Of a DNA stretch of 64,000 nucleotides, positions 46,869 through 56,668 are shown in pieces. How positions within the stretch are numbered: the stretch's first letter is position 1; every line of letters starts with the position of its first letter. Origin of the DNA: Thiorhodococcus drewsii AZ1. GTDB taxonomy: Bacteria > Pseudomonadota > Gammaproteobacteria > Chromatiales > Chromatiaceae. A program made the translations under genes and the position numbers. The notes beneath the pieces are model-generated. The model was not told where the DNA came from, did no database searches, and saw only the letters and a list, made by a program, of their open reading frames with translations. The stretch lies in assembly GCF_000224065.1 (NCBI RefSeq), contig NZ_AFWT01000005.1, positions 1 through 64,000 on the forward strand. The letters are read 5' to 3'.

Positions 46869-47356
46869 TGCGTCCAACCTTGAAAGCACTCGCGACCGCC
46901 GGACTCTTGACCGGTGCCATCGCTATCGGGACCGCGCATGCCTTCACGCTGGAGGAATTCACCTTCGAGGATCCGGCCAAGACCCACGAGTTCCGCGATC
47001 TCGTCGGCAAGCTCCGCTGCCTGGTGTGCCAGAACGAATCGCTCGCCGGTTCCCAAGCCAGCGTCGCCCAGGATCTGCGCAAAGAGGTCTACCGCATGAT
47101 GCGGGAGGGCAAGAGCCGACAGGAGGTCGTCGACTTCCTGGTCGAGCGCTACGGCGATTTCGTGCTCTACGATCCGCCGATCAAGCCCTCGACCTACGTC
47201 CTCTGGTTCGGCCCCTTCCTCTTCGTCGGATTCGGCGCCTTCCTGCTGCTGCGCACCTTGCAGCGCAAGAAAGAAGAGCCCGAACAGGATCTGAGCGAGA
47301 CGGAACAGGAACGACTGCGCCAACTGCTCGCCAAGCCCGGCAACCAACAGGACTAG
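46865..47356 (+). CDS. ccmH: Cytochrome c maturation protein CcmH
   Basis: The 163-residue protein has a signal peptide/anchor (1-26), periplasmic three-helix domain with LRCLVC (Cys52, Cys55) and a C-terminal TM (KPSTYVLWFGPFLFVGFGAF). It corresponds to the N-terminal half of E. coli CcmH, split from CcmI as in Pseudomonas. The ATG at 46865 overlaps the ccmG stop; the longer frame upstream is out of phase with ccmG. Confidence 0.95.
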   Translation: MMRPTLKALATAGLLTGAIAIGTAHAFTLEEFTFEDPAKTHEFRDLVGKLRCLVCQNESLAGSQASVAQDLRKEVYRMMREGKSRQEVVDFLVERYGDFVLYDPPIKPSTYVLWFGPFLFVGFGAFLLLRTLQRKKEEPEQDLSETEQERLRQLLAKPGNQQD

Positions 47357-47363
47357 ACAGCCA

Positions 47364-48674
47364 ATGATCATCTTCTGGATTATGGCCGGCGGCCTGATCG
47401 CCCTGGCCCTGTGGTTCATCCTGCCCCCGCTGCTGCGCCGGGAGACGCCGACCGACGCACCGGATCAGGATTCGCTGAATCTCGCCGTGTTCGAGCAACG
47501 ACTCAAGGAATTGGAGGACGACCGCACCGCGACGCTCATCGACGAGCAGAGTTATCTGGCCGCGCGCCACGATCTGGAGCGCGAGCTCCTCTACGATGTC
47601 GATGAGACCAAGAGTCAAACGACACCGCATCCCGCATCCGCTGCCAGCCGCTGGTTGCTGGCGATTGTTCTGGCCACGGCGGTACCCGCCTCGGCGGTCC
47701 TACTGTATCTGGATATCGGCAGCCCGGAGATCATCGACCAGATCGAACTCGGACCGAACCAGGTCGCGGAGAACGAGAACGGCGCGGAGGCTCAATCCGC
47801 TGCCTCGTTGGAAGAGCTGGTCGACCGGCTGGAAAAGCGACTGAAGCAGGAGCCCGAAAACCTCGACGGCTGGCTGATGCTGGGCCGGACCTACTTCGCC
47901 ACCGACCAGTTCGATAAGGGACTAGATGCCTTCGAAAAGGCCTATTCGCTGGCCCCGGACGAGATCCCGGTCATGCTGGCCTACGCCGAGGCGCTCGCCG
48001 CCGCCAGCCCGACGAAGAGCCTCGCCGGCAAGCCGGCCGAACTCATCCAGGCCGCGCTGGAACAGGATCCTCAAGATCCGACCGCGCGCTGGCTGAACGG
48101 GATGATCGACTTCCAGAACAATCGGTTCCAAGAAGCTGCCGATGCCTGGCAGAAAATTCTGGACACCCTGGAGCCGGGAAGCGAAGAGGCGAAGAACCTG
48201 GGCCAGATGGTCACCGAGGCACGCAATCGCGCCGGCCAGACCACGACCTCGGCGACCGCGCAAACGCCAGCGACTCAGCCCACCACGAGCGAGAAAACGC
48301 CAGCGCAGGAGACGTCCGCGACAACCGCCGCAAGCCTGAAGGTCAAGGTGAGTCTGGATCCGACGATCGCGGCCCAGGCAGCGCCCGAGGATACCGTCTT
48401 CGTCTTCGCCCGGGCGACTCAGGGACCACCCATGCCGCTCGCCGCGCAGCGCATCCAGGTCAAGGATCTACCCGCAGACGTCACGCTGGACGACAGCCAG
48501 GCGATGAGCCCGGCGCTCAAGCTGTCCAGCGCGAGCCAGGTCAACGTGGGAGCTCGGGTCTCCAAGAGCGGCAATGCTACACCACAACCTGGAGACCTAC
48601 AGGGAATCAGCGGGCCGGTCGCCGTTGGCGAGACCTCGAAGGTCTCCGTGGTGATCGACAGCGTCCGACCCTAA
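47364..48674 (+). CDS. ccmI: Apocytochrome c chaperone CcmI with TPR domain
   Basis: The 436-residue protein has two N-terminal TM helices (1-21 and ~94-113) around a cytoplasmic loop with a zipper-like segment, then periplasmic TPRs (~150-290: NLDGWLMLGRTYFATDQF). A Thr/Ala/Pro-rich linker and a C-terminal beta domain (LKVKVSLDPTIAAQ) resembling the NrfG/CcmH C-terminus follow. It binds apocytochromes and completes the operon. Confidence 0.93.
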   Translation: MIIFWIMAGGLIALALWFILPPLLRRETPTDAPDQDSLNLAVFEQRLKELEDDRTATLIDEQSYLAARHDLERELLYDVDETKSQTTPHPASAASRWLLAIVLATAVPASAVLLYLDIGSPEIIDQIELGPNQVAENENGAEAQSAASLEELVDRLEKRLKQEPENLDGWLMLGRTYFATDQFDKGLDAFEKAYSLAPDEIPVMLAYAEALAAASPTKSLAGKPAELIQAALEQDPQDPTARWLNGMIDFQNNRFQEAADAWQKILDTLEPGSEEAKNLGQMVTEARNRAGQTTTSATAQTPATQPTTSEKTPAQETSATTAASLKVKVSLDPTIAAQAAPEDTVFVFARATQGPPMPLAAQRIQVKDLPADVTLDDSQAMSPALKLSSASQVNVGARVSKSGNATPQPGDLQGISGPVAVGETSKVSVVIDSVRP

Positions 48675-48678
48675 TGTC

Positions 48679-48697
48679 AGCCGGCCTCAGGCCGGCT
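48679..48697. terminator. Hairpin between convergent ccmI and ybhB-like genes
   Basis: AGCCGGCC-tca-GGCCGGCT is an 8-bp perfect GC-rich stem with a 3-base loop, placed 4 bases after ccmI and touching the stop of the opposing gene. It could act in both directions; there is no U tract. Confidence 0.55.
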
Positions 48698-49185
48698 CAT
48701 CTATCCGCCTTAGGCGCATCGTAAACACCCACCAGCTCGGCGTGGGCAAGGATGAGCTCCTCCATCGCGAGCAGGAGTTCGTCCTTGGTGGGCTGTCCCA
48801 GGACATCCGGGAGTCGGGTGTCCAGGGCATAGAGACGATGAAAGTAACGATGACGGCCGATCGGCGGACAGGGTCCGCCATAGCCCGTCCGTCCCCAACT
48901 GTTGATTCCCTCCCCGGTTCCCTCGGGTAATCCACCGCGCGCCGCTCCCTCGACCAATCCGGAGCAGGTCGGCGGGATGTTGTAGAGGACCCAATGGTCC
49001 CAGACCATACGCGGCGCCGCCGGATCCGGGGCATCGGGATCGTCCAGGATCAGAACCAGACTCTCGGTCCCCTCAGGTAGATCCTGCCAGGTCAACGGAG
49101 GCGAGATATCCTCCCCTTCGCAACTGAAACGACGCGGAATCGGATCTCCGTCGACGAAAGCTTCTGATTTGAGAACCAGTGCCAT
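48697..49185 (-). CDS. YbhB/YbcL family (PEBP/Raf kinase inhibitor-like) protein
   Basis: The 162-residue protein has the PEBP fold signatures LILDDPDAPDPAAP...DHWVLYNIPP and GPCPPIGRHRYFHRLYALD, which build the anion-binding pocket. The bacterial role is unclear. Its start lies next to an orphan plus-strand terminator region. Confidence 0.93.
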   Translation of the reverse strand: MALVLKSEAFVDGDPIPRRFSCEGEDISPPLTWQDLPEGTESLVLILDDPDAPDPAAPRMVWDHWVLYNIPPTCSGLVEGAARGGLPEGTGEGINSWGRTGYGGPCPPIGRHRYFHRLYALDTRLPDVLGQPTKDELLLAMEELILAHAELVGVYDAPKADR

Positions 49186-49534
49186 CTTCCAACCTCCAAG
49201 GGTGTGCTAACGTCTTAGGCAACATGCGGAATTATGGTTCAAAACGGAAGAGAATCATTCTTTATTTCCCTAGCTGTGCGTCCTTCGGCGACCGATTCGG
49301 TCGCCGTTTTTTTTGCCCGCTCAACAGCGAATCCGTTTACTGCAGTCAGCCCGCACGCCGCGCGGGGACCCATTGGAATCCTTGATCTGAGGCAGCTCGC
49401 TCCTCATTCACCGTCGCCCCCGCGCCTCCTCGATTGCGCCTGGGTTACAGTATAGTTTCGGCTTGTCCGAACGAATCCGAAGGGGCGTCGTCGAACGCCC
49501 TGGAATCCATTCAAGCGCCACAACGGGATCAAAG
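49186..49534. other. Intergenic region upstream of the EF-G-like gene
   Basis: 349 bases. It holds a strong plus-strand terminator at 49286-49314 and should contain the promoters of the YbhB-type gene and of the EF-G-like gene (a TATAGT box is at about 49451-49456, without a clear -35). Confidence 0.4.
49286..49314 (+). terminator. Rho-independent terminator with no annotated upstream gene
   Basis: CGGCGACC-gattc-GGTCGCCG followed by eight T is a textbook intrinsic terminator on the plus strand. The nearest plus-strand gene upstream, ccmI, ends 600 bases away beyond another hairpin and a convergent gene, so this terminator probably ends a short unannotated transcript starting between about 49190 and 49270. 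Confidence 0.8.
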
Positions 49535-51580
49535 ATGTCTGACTACAATGCCGAGGACGTCCGCAATATCGCTCTGGTCGGCCATGCCGGCTCCGGAAAG
49601 ACAACGCTGGTGGAGACCCTGTTGGCCGCCACCGGTGTCATCCCAGCCGCAGGAAGCGTCACCAAAGGTTCGACAGTTTGCGACTTCGACCCGCTGGAAA
49701 AGGAACTCCTGCATTCATTGGACGCCGCCATCACCAGCTTTCAAACCGGCGGAAAACACATCAACCTGATCGACACCCCCGGAGCGCCCGACTTCCTCGG
49801 CCGCTGCATCTCAATGCTGCCCGCCGTGGAAACGGCGGCACTGATCATCAACGCCCAAAACGGCATCGAGCCCATGACGGCCCGCATGATGAAGGCCGCA
49901 GACAACCGCGCGCTCTGCCGCATCATCATCGTCAATCAGATCGACGCGCCAGATACGGACCTTCCTCAGCTGATCGAGCAGATTCGCGAGTCCTTCGGAG
50001 CCGAATGCCTGCCGATCAACCTGCCCGCGAACGGCGGCCAGCACGTCGTCGACTGCTTCTTCCAGCCCAAGGGGGAAACGACGGATTTCTCCTCGGTCAC
50101 CGAGGCCCACAGCCAGATCGTCGACCAGGTGGTCGAGGTGGACGAAGACCTGATGGAGGTCTATCTGGAACAGGGACAGGAGCTGAAGCCGGAACAGCTC
50201 CACGACCCTTTTGAAGCGGCACTACGCGAGGCGCACCTGATCCCCATCTGCTTCGTCTCGGCCCAAACCGGAGCAGGCATACCGGAGTTGCTCGAAATTC
50301 TGGCGCGCCTCATGCCGAATCCGGCCGAGGGCAACCCTCCGCCCTTCCTCAAGGGTGAGGGGGCATCGATGGAACCGATACAGGTCAGCCCGGACCCCAA
50401 CCTCCATGCCGTGGCCCACGTCTTCAAGGTCATCAACGACCCCTATCGCGGCAAGATCGGCATCTTTCGCGTTCATCAGGGCCGGATCACACCCAACAGC
50501 CAACTCTTCGTCGGCGACGCGCGCAAGCCGTTCAAGATCAGCCATCTGTTCCGCCTGCACGGCGCGGAGCTGATCGAAGTTCCCGAAGGCGTTCCCGGAG
50601 ACATCCTGGCGGTTGCACGGGTCGACGACATCCATTTCGACGCCGTGCTACACGACTCGCACGAAGAGGATCACTTCCACCTCTCGACCATGGAGTGCCC
50701 GATCCCCCTCTTCGGACTCGCCATCGAGACCACCAAGCGTGGTGACGAGCAGAAACTGACCGACGCGCTCCACAAGCTCCAGGACGAGGATCCCTGCTTC
50801 CACGTCGAACACAACGCCTCGGCCAACGAGACCATCGCCCGAGGTCTGGGCGAACTCCATCTCAAGGTCATCCTGAAACGTCTGGCCGAACAGTTCCATG
50901 TCGAAGTGGAGACCCATCCGCCGAGTATCCCCTACCGCGAGACCATCATGGGCCATGCCGAGGGACATCACCGTCACAAGAAGCAGACGGGTGGAGCCGG
51001 GCAGTTCGGCGAGGTCTATCTGCGAATCGAGCCCAACGAACGGGGCGCGGGATTCGCCTTCGTGGATGCGGTCGTCGGCGGTACGATCCCGGGCAATTTC
51101 ATCCCCTCGATCGAAAAAGGGGTACGCCAAGTCATGGACGAAGGGGCAATCGCGGGCTATCCGCTACAGGACGTCAAGGTCACCGTCTATGACGGTAAGC
51201 ACCACCCGGTCGACTCCAAGGACATCGCCTTCGTCACCGCCGGCCGCAAGGCCTTCATCGAGGCACTGCTCCAGGCCCAGCCCGTCGTTCTGGAGCCCAT
51301 CGTCAAGATCCGCATCACCGCAAAGGACACGGCGATGGGCGATCTGGCAGGCGACCTGTCCAGCCGACGCGGTCGAATCAACGGCAGCGAGACCAAGAGC
51401 CGTGGACGCATCCTCATCGAGGGCGAGGTTCCACTTGCCGAACTCTCGGGCTATGACGCCAGACTCAAGGCGCTCACGGGTGGCGAGGGCACCTACAGCA
51501 TCGAGCTGAGTCACTATGACCCGGTGCCCGGCAATATCCAGAAACAGATGATGGATGCGTACCAGCGCTCGGACGACTGA
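49535..51580 (+). CDS. Elongation factor G-like translational GTPase
   Basis: The 681-residue EF-G paralogue of the FusA2-like type has P-loop GHAGSGKT (16-23), G3 DTPGAPDF, G4 NQID instead of the canonical NKxD, and G5 SAQTG. Domains II-V of EF-G order follow (HRHKKQTGGAGQFGEVYLRI in domain IV, TAGRKAFIEAL, SSRRGRI in domain V). It is likely ribosome-associated but distinct from the canonical FusA, which normally sits in the str operon. The ATG at 49535 fits the family start; an upstream in-frame ATG at 49463 is less likely. Confidence 0.9.
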   Translation: MSDYNAEDVRNIALVGHAGSGKTTLVETLLAATGVIPAAGSVTKGSTVCDFDPLEKELLHSLDAAITSFQTGGKHINLIDTPGAPDFLGRCISMLPAVETAALIINAQNGIEPMTARMMKAADNRALCRIIIVNQIDAPDTDLPQLIEQIRESFGAECLPINLPANGGQHVVDCFFQPKGETTDFSSVTEAHSQIVDQVVEVDEDLMEVYLEQGQELKPEQLHDPFEAALREAHLIPICFVSAQTGAGIPELLEILARLMPNPAEGNPPPFLKGEGASMEPIQVSPDPNLHAVAHVFKVINDPYRGKIGIFRVHQGRITPNSQLFVGDARKPFKISHLFRLHGAELIEVPEGVPGDILAVARVDDIHFDAVLHDSHEEDHFHLSTMECPIPLFGLAIETTKRGDEQKLTDALHKLQDEDPCFHVEHNASANETIARGLGELHLKVILKRLAEQFHVEVETHPPSIPYRETIMGHAEGHHRHKKQTGGAGQFGEVYLRIEPNERGAGFAFVDAVVGGTIPGNFIPSIEKGVRQVMDEGAIAGYPLQDVKVTVYDGKHHPVDSKDIAFVTAGRKAFIEALLQAQPVVLEPIVKIRITAKDTAMGDLAGDLSSRRGRINGSETKSRGRILIEGEVPLAELSGYDARLKALTGGEGTYSIELSHYDPVPGNIQKQMMDAYQRSDD

Positions 51581-51644
51581 CCTACCCTGTCGTCGAGCGC
51601 CGATTTAGACGATTTTCGGGTATAACGTGACCCAATGGTCGGCA

Positions 51645-51678
51645 TGGGTTGGGGTAAGTGGAGACGAACCCCAACCCA
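51645..51678 (+). terminator. 11-bp perfect stem-loop downstream of the EF-G-like gene
   Basis: TGGGTTGGGGT (51645-51655) and ACCCCAACCCA (51668-51678) are exact complements around a 12-base loop, 64 bases after the stop codon. There is no U tract. It may be a terminator or mRNA-stabilising hairpin. Confidence 0.5.
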
Positions 51679-52421
51679 CCAATCGCCTTGGCGAACGATC
51701 ACAGCGAAATCGCTGCGTCAGCAGCGCTCGGGCCATCAAGAAGCGTCGGCCTCAGGCCGATGCGCCACTTCCGAATGGTCGCCTCGCGTGTCTATAACGG
51801 CTTGCTTTCCCGATTCTTGGCAAGGGTCGCGAGGGACTCCAGTCTCCCGGACACCCGATAGCAGACTGGACTCCTGCGTCACCGGACGCCGCCCTCCCTG
51901 CTCCTCTAATTGCCTCATGAAAGAGAGCCTGAGCTCGCAGCTCTCCCAGATTTGACTGTTGCAGTCGGCCCGGTCGCAGCCACATTCACATGGTGCAAGA
52001 CTATCCGGAACCCTCTCGACCAAGCGCAAACGAGCGGTCAGTGCCTGCCAAACTCTACGCACGATCGCGCTCGCGCTTCTACTTTCCTTAGGGATCATTA
52101 CTGGACCTCATCATCCGACATCCGTTGAAGTCAGCCTGGTCGATCCTGACCTTGGCCTCTAACCGCAAGCGCGTTCGCTGCCCCCAAAAGCCCCTGTCAG
52201 CTCACAGCAAGGCAGCTCGCGATCGATCCTTCAGAAGCCGCCTCGCAAGAGCATGACGCAGAACCGACCTCAACCAGACCAGACGCGAGGCGCACCAAGA
52301 CCCCGGTCAACAATCGGCGCATTGCATTAACGAATCCTTAGTATTTATATAATGGATGGCTGATATATAATCCGGGTCTTGTCTGAACCGTATCTGTCTT
52401 GAACGCATTCCTGGGAGCGAC
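51679..52421. other. Long non-coding region upstream of aceE
   Basis: No gene was recognised in ~740 bases. It contains short GC-rich inverted repeats (TCGGCCT-c-AGGCCGA near 51748; a CCAGTCT/AGACTGG pair near 51842-51872) and ends with an A/T-rich promoter-like segment. It could include a long regulated 5' leader of the pyruvate dehydrogenase operon or an unrecognised small RNA. Confidence 0.4.
52338..52371 (+). promoter_or_regulatory. Probable promoter region of the pyruvate dehydrogenase operon
   Basis: Two perfect TATAAT boxes (52348-52353 and 52366-52371) lie in a short A/T-rich island 50-70 bases before aceE in GC-rich DNA. No -35 box at the optimal distance is obvious, so either weak sigma-70 recognition or activator dependence is possible. 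Confidence 0.5.
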
Positions 52422-55076
52422 ATGACCAACAAGCCCGACATCGACCCGCAAGAGACACAGGAATGGCTCGATTCGCTCGATGCCGTACTGGAAAACGAAG
52501 GCATCGAACGCGCCCATTTTCTGCTGGAACGTCTGATCGACAAGGCGCGCCGCTCCGGAGCCTATCTGCCCTTCACGGCCAACACCGCCTATCTGAACAC
52601 CATCCCGGTGCAAAGCGAGCAACGCTTCCCCGGCGACCTGGCGATGGAGCGACGCATTCGGTCCTTCGTGCGCTGGAACGCCATGGCCATGGTGATTCAG
52701 GCAAACCGGCTCTCGACAGAGCTGGGGGGACACATCGCAAGCTTCGCTTCCTCGGCCACCCTGCTCGACGTCGCCTACAACCACTTTCTCCACGCCCGCA
52801 CCAAGGATCACGGCGGTGATCTGGTGTTCTACCAGGGTCATTCCGCGCCCGGCATCTATGCCCGCGCCTTCCTCGAAGGCCGTATTGGCGAGGATCAGCT
52901 CTACAATTTCCGCCAGGAAGTGGACGGCAACGGACTCTCCTCCTATCCACACCCCTGGCTCATGCCCAACTTCTGGCAGTTCCCCACCGTATCCATGGGA
53001 CTCGGTCCCCTGATGGCCATCTACCAGGCGCGCTTCATGCACTATCTGCGCGATCGCGGGCTGGTCAACACCACCGGGCGCAAGGTCTGGGCCTTTCTCG
53101 GCGACGGCGAGATGGACGAACCCGAATCGCTCGGAGCCATCTCGTTGGCCGCCCGCGAGCGCCTCGACAACCTGGTGTTCGTGGTCAACTGCAACCTGCA
53201 ACGTCTCGACGGACCGGTGCGCGGCAACGGCAAGATCATCCAGGAGCTGGAGGCCGTTTTCCGAGGCGCCGGCTGGAACGTCATCAAGGTGGTCTGGGGC
53301 CGTTACTGGGATCCGCTCTTCGTCCGCGACAAGCAGGGCCTGCTGCTCAAGCGCATGGAGGAATGCGTCGACGGCGATTACCAGGCCTACAAGGCCAAGG
53401 GCGGTGCCTACACGCGCGAACACTTCTTCGGCAAATATCCCGAGCTGAAGGAGATGGTCGCCAACATGACCGACGAGGACATCTGGCGCCTCAACCGTGG
53501 CGGGCACGATCCCATCAAGGTCTTCAACGCCTACCTGGCCGCCATGGAGACGACCGACAAGCCGACCGTGATCCTGGCCAAGACGGTCAAGGGCTACGGC
53601 ATGGGCGTCGCCGGCGAGGGTATGAACATCACCCACTCGCAGAAGAAGATGGGCGAGGCCTCGCTCAAGGCCTTCCGCGACCGCTTCAATATCCCGATCT
53701 CGGACGATCAAATCGGTGCCGCTCCCTTCTACAAGCCACCGGCGGACAGCGAGGAGATGAAATATCTCCACCAGGCACGCGAGCGCCTCGGCGGCTATCT
53801 GCCCGCACGGCGCGACGATGCGCCGCCGCTCGACATCCCGGACCTGGAGACCTTCCATAGCCTGCTCGAGGGGAGCGGCGACAAGGAGATGTCGACCACC
53901 ATGGCCTTCGTGCGTCTGCTGACGCTGATCATGAGGGACAAAAACATTGGTCAATACGTCGTCCCCATCGTTCCGGACGAGGCGCGCACCTTCGGTATGG
54001 AGGGCATGTTCCGCCAGCTCGGCATCTACGCCTCGCAGGGCCAGCTTTACGAACCGGTCGATGCCGACCAGGTCATGTACTACCGCGAGGACAAGAAGGG
54101 TCAGATCCTGCAGGAAGGCATCAACGAGGCCGGCGCCATGTCGTCCTGGATCGCGGCGGCCACGGCCTATGCCAACCACGGCCAAAGCATGATTCCCTTC
54201 TACATCTACTACTCCATGTTCGGCTTCCAGCGCATCGGCGATCTCGCCTGGGCGGCGGGCGACATGCAGGCGCGCGGGTTTCTCATCGGTGGCACCGCCG
54301 GTCGCACCACGCTGGCTGGAGAGGGACTCCAGCATCAGGACGGCCATAGCACCATCCTGGCCTCGACCATCCCCAACTGCGTCGCCTACGACCCGGCCTA
54401 CGCCTATGAGATGACGGTCATCGTCCAGGACGGCATGCGACGCATGTACCAGGACAAGGAGAGCGTCTTCTACTACATCACCGCGATGAACGAGAACTAC
54501 GTCCATCCGGCGATGCCTGAGGACAGTCGCGAGGGCATCCTGCGCGGCATGCATCGAGTCCATCGCGGCGAGGAACGCGGCCACCGCGTTCAGTTGTTGG
54601 GTGCCGGCACCATCCTGCGCGAGGTTCTGGCCGCCGCCGAACTGCTGGAGAAGGACTTCGAGGTCGGCTCGGATGTCTGGAGCGTCACCAGCTTCAACGA
54701 GTTGCGGCGTGAAGGAATCGAGGTCGAACGCTGGAACATGCTGCATCCCGAACAGGAGCAGCGCACCACCTATGTCGAATCCCAGCTCACCGAAACGCGC
54801 GGACCCATCGTTGCCGCGACCGACTACATGCGGACCTATGCCGACCAGATCCGCCCCCATGTCCCCCGTCGTTATTTCGTGCTCGGGACGGACGGATTCG
54901 GCCGCAGCGACATGCGCAGTCAGCTCAGAAAATTCTTCGAGGTCAACCGTTACTACGTAGCGCTCGCCGCGCTCAAGGCACTGGCGGACGAGGGAGAGAT
55001 CCCAATGACGAGGGTCTCCGAGGCCATCGCCAAGTACCGCATCGATCCGGACAAGCCTAACCCGGTCAGGGTTTGA
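52422..55076 (+). CDS. aceE: Pyruvate dehydrogenase E1 component (homodimeric)
   Basis: The 884-residue thiamine diphosphate enzyme decarboxylates pyruvate and acetylates the E2 lipoyl groups. It has the typical N-terminus with ETQEWLDSLDAVLENEG, ThDP motif GDGEMDEPES to NCNLQRLDGPVRGN, and VPDEARTFGMEGMFRQ. Length is as expected for the AceE family. First gene of aceE-aceF-lpd. Confidence 0.97.
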   Translation: MTNKPDIDPQETQEWLDSLDAVLENEGIERAHFLLERLIDKARRSGAYLPFTANTAYLNTIPVQSEQRFPGDLAMERRIRSFVRWNAMAMVIQANRLSTELGGHIASFASSATLLDVAYNHFLHARTKDHGGDLVFYQGHSAPGIYARAFLEGRIGEDQLYNFRQEVDGNGLSSYPHPWLMPNFWQFPTVSMGLGPLMAIYQARFMHYLRDRGLVNTTGRKVWAFLGDGEMDEPESLGAISLAARERLDNLVFVVNCNLQRLDGPVRGNGKIIQELEAVFRGAGWNVIKVVWGRYWDPLFVRDKQGLLLKRMEECVDGDYQAYKAKGGAYTREHFFGKYPELKEMVANMTDEDIWRLNRGGHDPIKVFNAYLAAMETTDKPTVILAKTVKGYGMGVAGEGMNITHSQKKMGEASLKAFRDRFNIPISDDQIGAAPFYKPPADSEEMKYLHQARERLGGYLPARRDDAPPLDIPDLETFHSLLEGSGDKEMSTTMAFVRLLTLIMRDKNIGQYVVPIVPDEARTFGMEGMFRQLGIYASQGQLYEPVDADQVMYYREDKKGQILQEGINEAGAMSSWIAAATAYANHGQSMIPFYIYYSMFGFQRIGDLAWAAGDMQARGFLIGGTAGRTTLAGEGLQHQDGHSTILASTIPNCVAYDPAYAYEMTVIVQDGMRRMYQDKESVFYYITAMNENYVHPAMPEDSREGILRGMHRVHRGEERGHRVQLLGAGTILREVLAAAELLEKDFEVGSDVWSVTSFNELRREGIEVERWNMLHPEQEQRTTYVESQLTETRGPIVAATDYMRTYADQIRPHVPRRYFVLGTDGFGRSDMRSQLRKFFEVNRYYVALAALKALADEGEIPMTRVSEAIAKYRIDPDKPNPVRV

Positions 55077-55110
55077 GACATCCGGCATAACAGGCCCAGG
55101 AGGACATCGC

Positions 55111-56445
55111 GTGGCAAACGTCGAAGACATTCTGCTGCCCGACATCGGAGATTTCTCCAATGTCGAGGTCATCGAGATCCTCGTCGCCCCCGGCGACCGG
55201 ATCGCACCGGAACAATCGCTGCTCACACTGGAGAGCGAAAAGGCAACCATGGAGATCCCCTCGCCTCGCGCGGGGGTGGTCGAGACGCTGCTCGTCGAAC
55301 TCGGCGATCGCCTGAACCCCGGCGATCCCATGTTGAGGCTCGCGACCGGCGCCGACCAAACCGCCGAGTCGTCGCCCCAGAAACAGGAGCCCCAGGAGGA
55401 AACACCCCCCCCGCAACCGCCCTCGCCCGCCAAACCCGCCCCAGAACCGACGCCTCGCGCCCATGGCGAGACCGAGCGACGCCAGGCACCCGTGCTACCC
55501 CGCCCCGAGGACATCGCGGCCATCGCCCGAGGACGCAAGCCACACGCAAGCCCGGCCGTGCGCCGTTTCGCACGCGAACTGGGCGTCGATCTGGCGCGTG
55601 TCCGTGGATCCGGCCCCAAGGGCCGCATCGTCAAGGGCGACGTCCAGGGCTTCGTCAAGCAAATCCTGAACCGTGGGCCGGAGTCCGATCATGACTCGGG
55701 CGCCGCATTTCAGCTCCCGAGCGCGCCCGAGGTCGATTTCTCGCGTTTCGGACCGATCGAAACCGAAGAGCTGTCGCGCATCAAGAAGATCAGCGGCAAG
55801 CATCTGCACCGCTGCTGGCTGACGGTTCCCCATGTCACCCAGTTCGAGGAGGCGGACATCACCGAGCTTGAGTCCTTCCGCAAGGGACGCCAGGAGGAGG
55901 CAACCCGGCAAGGCATCAAGCTCACCTTCCTGCCCTTCCTGCTCAAGGCGGTCGCCACCGCGCTTGAGCGCATGCCGATCCTCAAAGCCTCACTGAGCGC
56001 CGATGGTGAGCGACTGGTGATGAAGCGCTACACCCATGTCGGCGTGGCCGTCGACACGCCCAACGGACTGCTGGTCCCCGTGGTCCGCGACGTCGACACG
56101 AAGGGACTGCTCGCGCTGGCCGCCGAGCTGGCCGATCTTGGCGCCAAGGCCCGTGCCGGCAAGCTGCTTCCAGGCGACATGCAGGGCGGCTGTTTCACCA
56201 TCTCCAGCCTTGGCGGCCTTGGAGGCACCGCCTTCACGCCCATCGTCAATGCACCGGAGGTCGCGATTCTGGGTGTCTCGCGTTCCGAGATGAAGCCGGT
56301 CTGGGACGGCCAGCAGTTCGTACCGCGGCTCATGCTGCCGCTCTCGCTCTCCTACGACCACCGTGTCGTCGACGGCGCCGACGGGGCACGCTTCACCGCC
56401 CTGCTGCGCAACCTGCTCGGCGACATCCGGCAGCTGCTGCTATGA
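55111..56445 (+). CDS. aceF: Pyruvate dehydrogenase E2, dihydrolipoamide acetyltransferase
   Basis: The 444-residue E2 has one N-terminal lipoyl domain (Lys44 in ESEKATME), a Pro/Glu-rich linker, a peripheral subunit-binding domain (SPAVRRFARELGVDL ~140-175) and a catalytic domain with SYDHRVVDGADGARF (His/Asp active site). E. coli AceF has three lipoyl domains; this one has a single one. The start is GTG with AGGAGG 7 nt upstream. Confidence 0.95.
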   Translation: MANVEDILLPDIGDFSNVEVIEILVAPGDRIAPEQSLLTLESEKATMEIPSPRAGVVETLLVELGDRLNPGDPMLRLATGADQTAESSPQKQEPQEETPPPQPPSPAKPAPEPTPRAHGETERRQAPVLPRPEDIAAIARGRKPHASPAVRRFARELGVDLARVRGSGPKGRIVKGDVQGFVKQILNRGPESDHDSGAAFQLPSAPEVDFSRFGPIETEELSRIKKISGKHLHRCWLTVPHVTQFEEADITELESFRKGRQEEATRQGIKLTFLPFLLKAVATALERMPILKASLSADGERLVMKRYTHVGVAVDTPNGLLVPVVRDVDTKGLLALAAELADLGAKARAGKLLPGDMQGGCFTISSLGGLGGTAFTPIVNAPEVAILGVSRSEMKPVWDGQQFVPRLMLPLSLSYDHRVVDGADGARFTALLRNLLGDIRQLLL

Positions 56446-56668
56446 GCGAAACCGCCTGACGCAGGACCGTCCGGCCGCTCGACATCCCGACCGAATCCGC
56501 GAGCGCTCCCGACCTGGGAAAGGCTCGCGGACTCGGTCGGACCCAACATCTCGCGACACGACCATGTTGTAGCGATTTCACCTCAGCATGGCCGATCGTT
56601 TAGGATTGGCGCCTGCAACTCGTCCCATCACCCAGGGCCCACGGCGGCCAAGAGAGAAACACCCCACC

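Noticed and set aside
52338-55658. 1106-codon open frame on the minus strand opposite aceE
   Set aside because: It is the antisense shadow of aceE in GC-rich DNA, has no recognisable domains, and the plus strand carries an unmistakable E1 protein.
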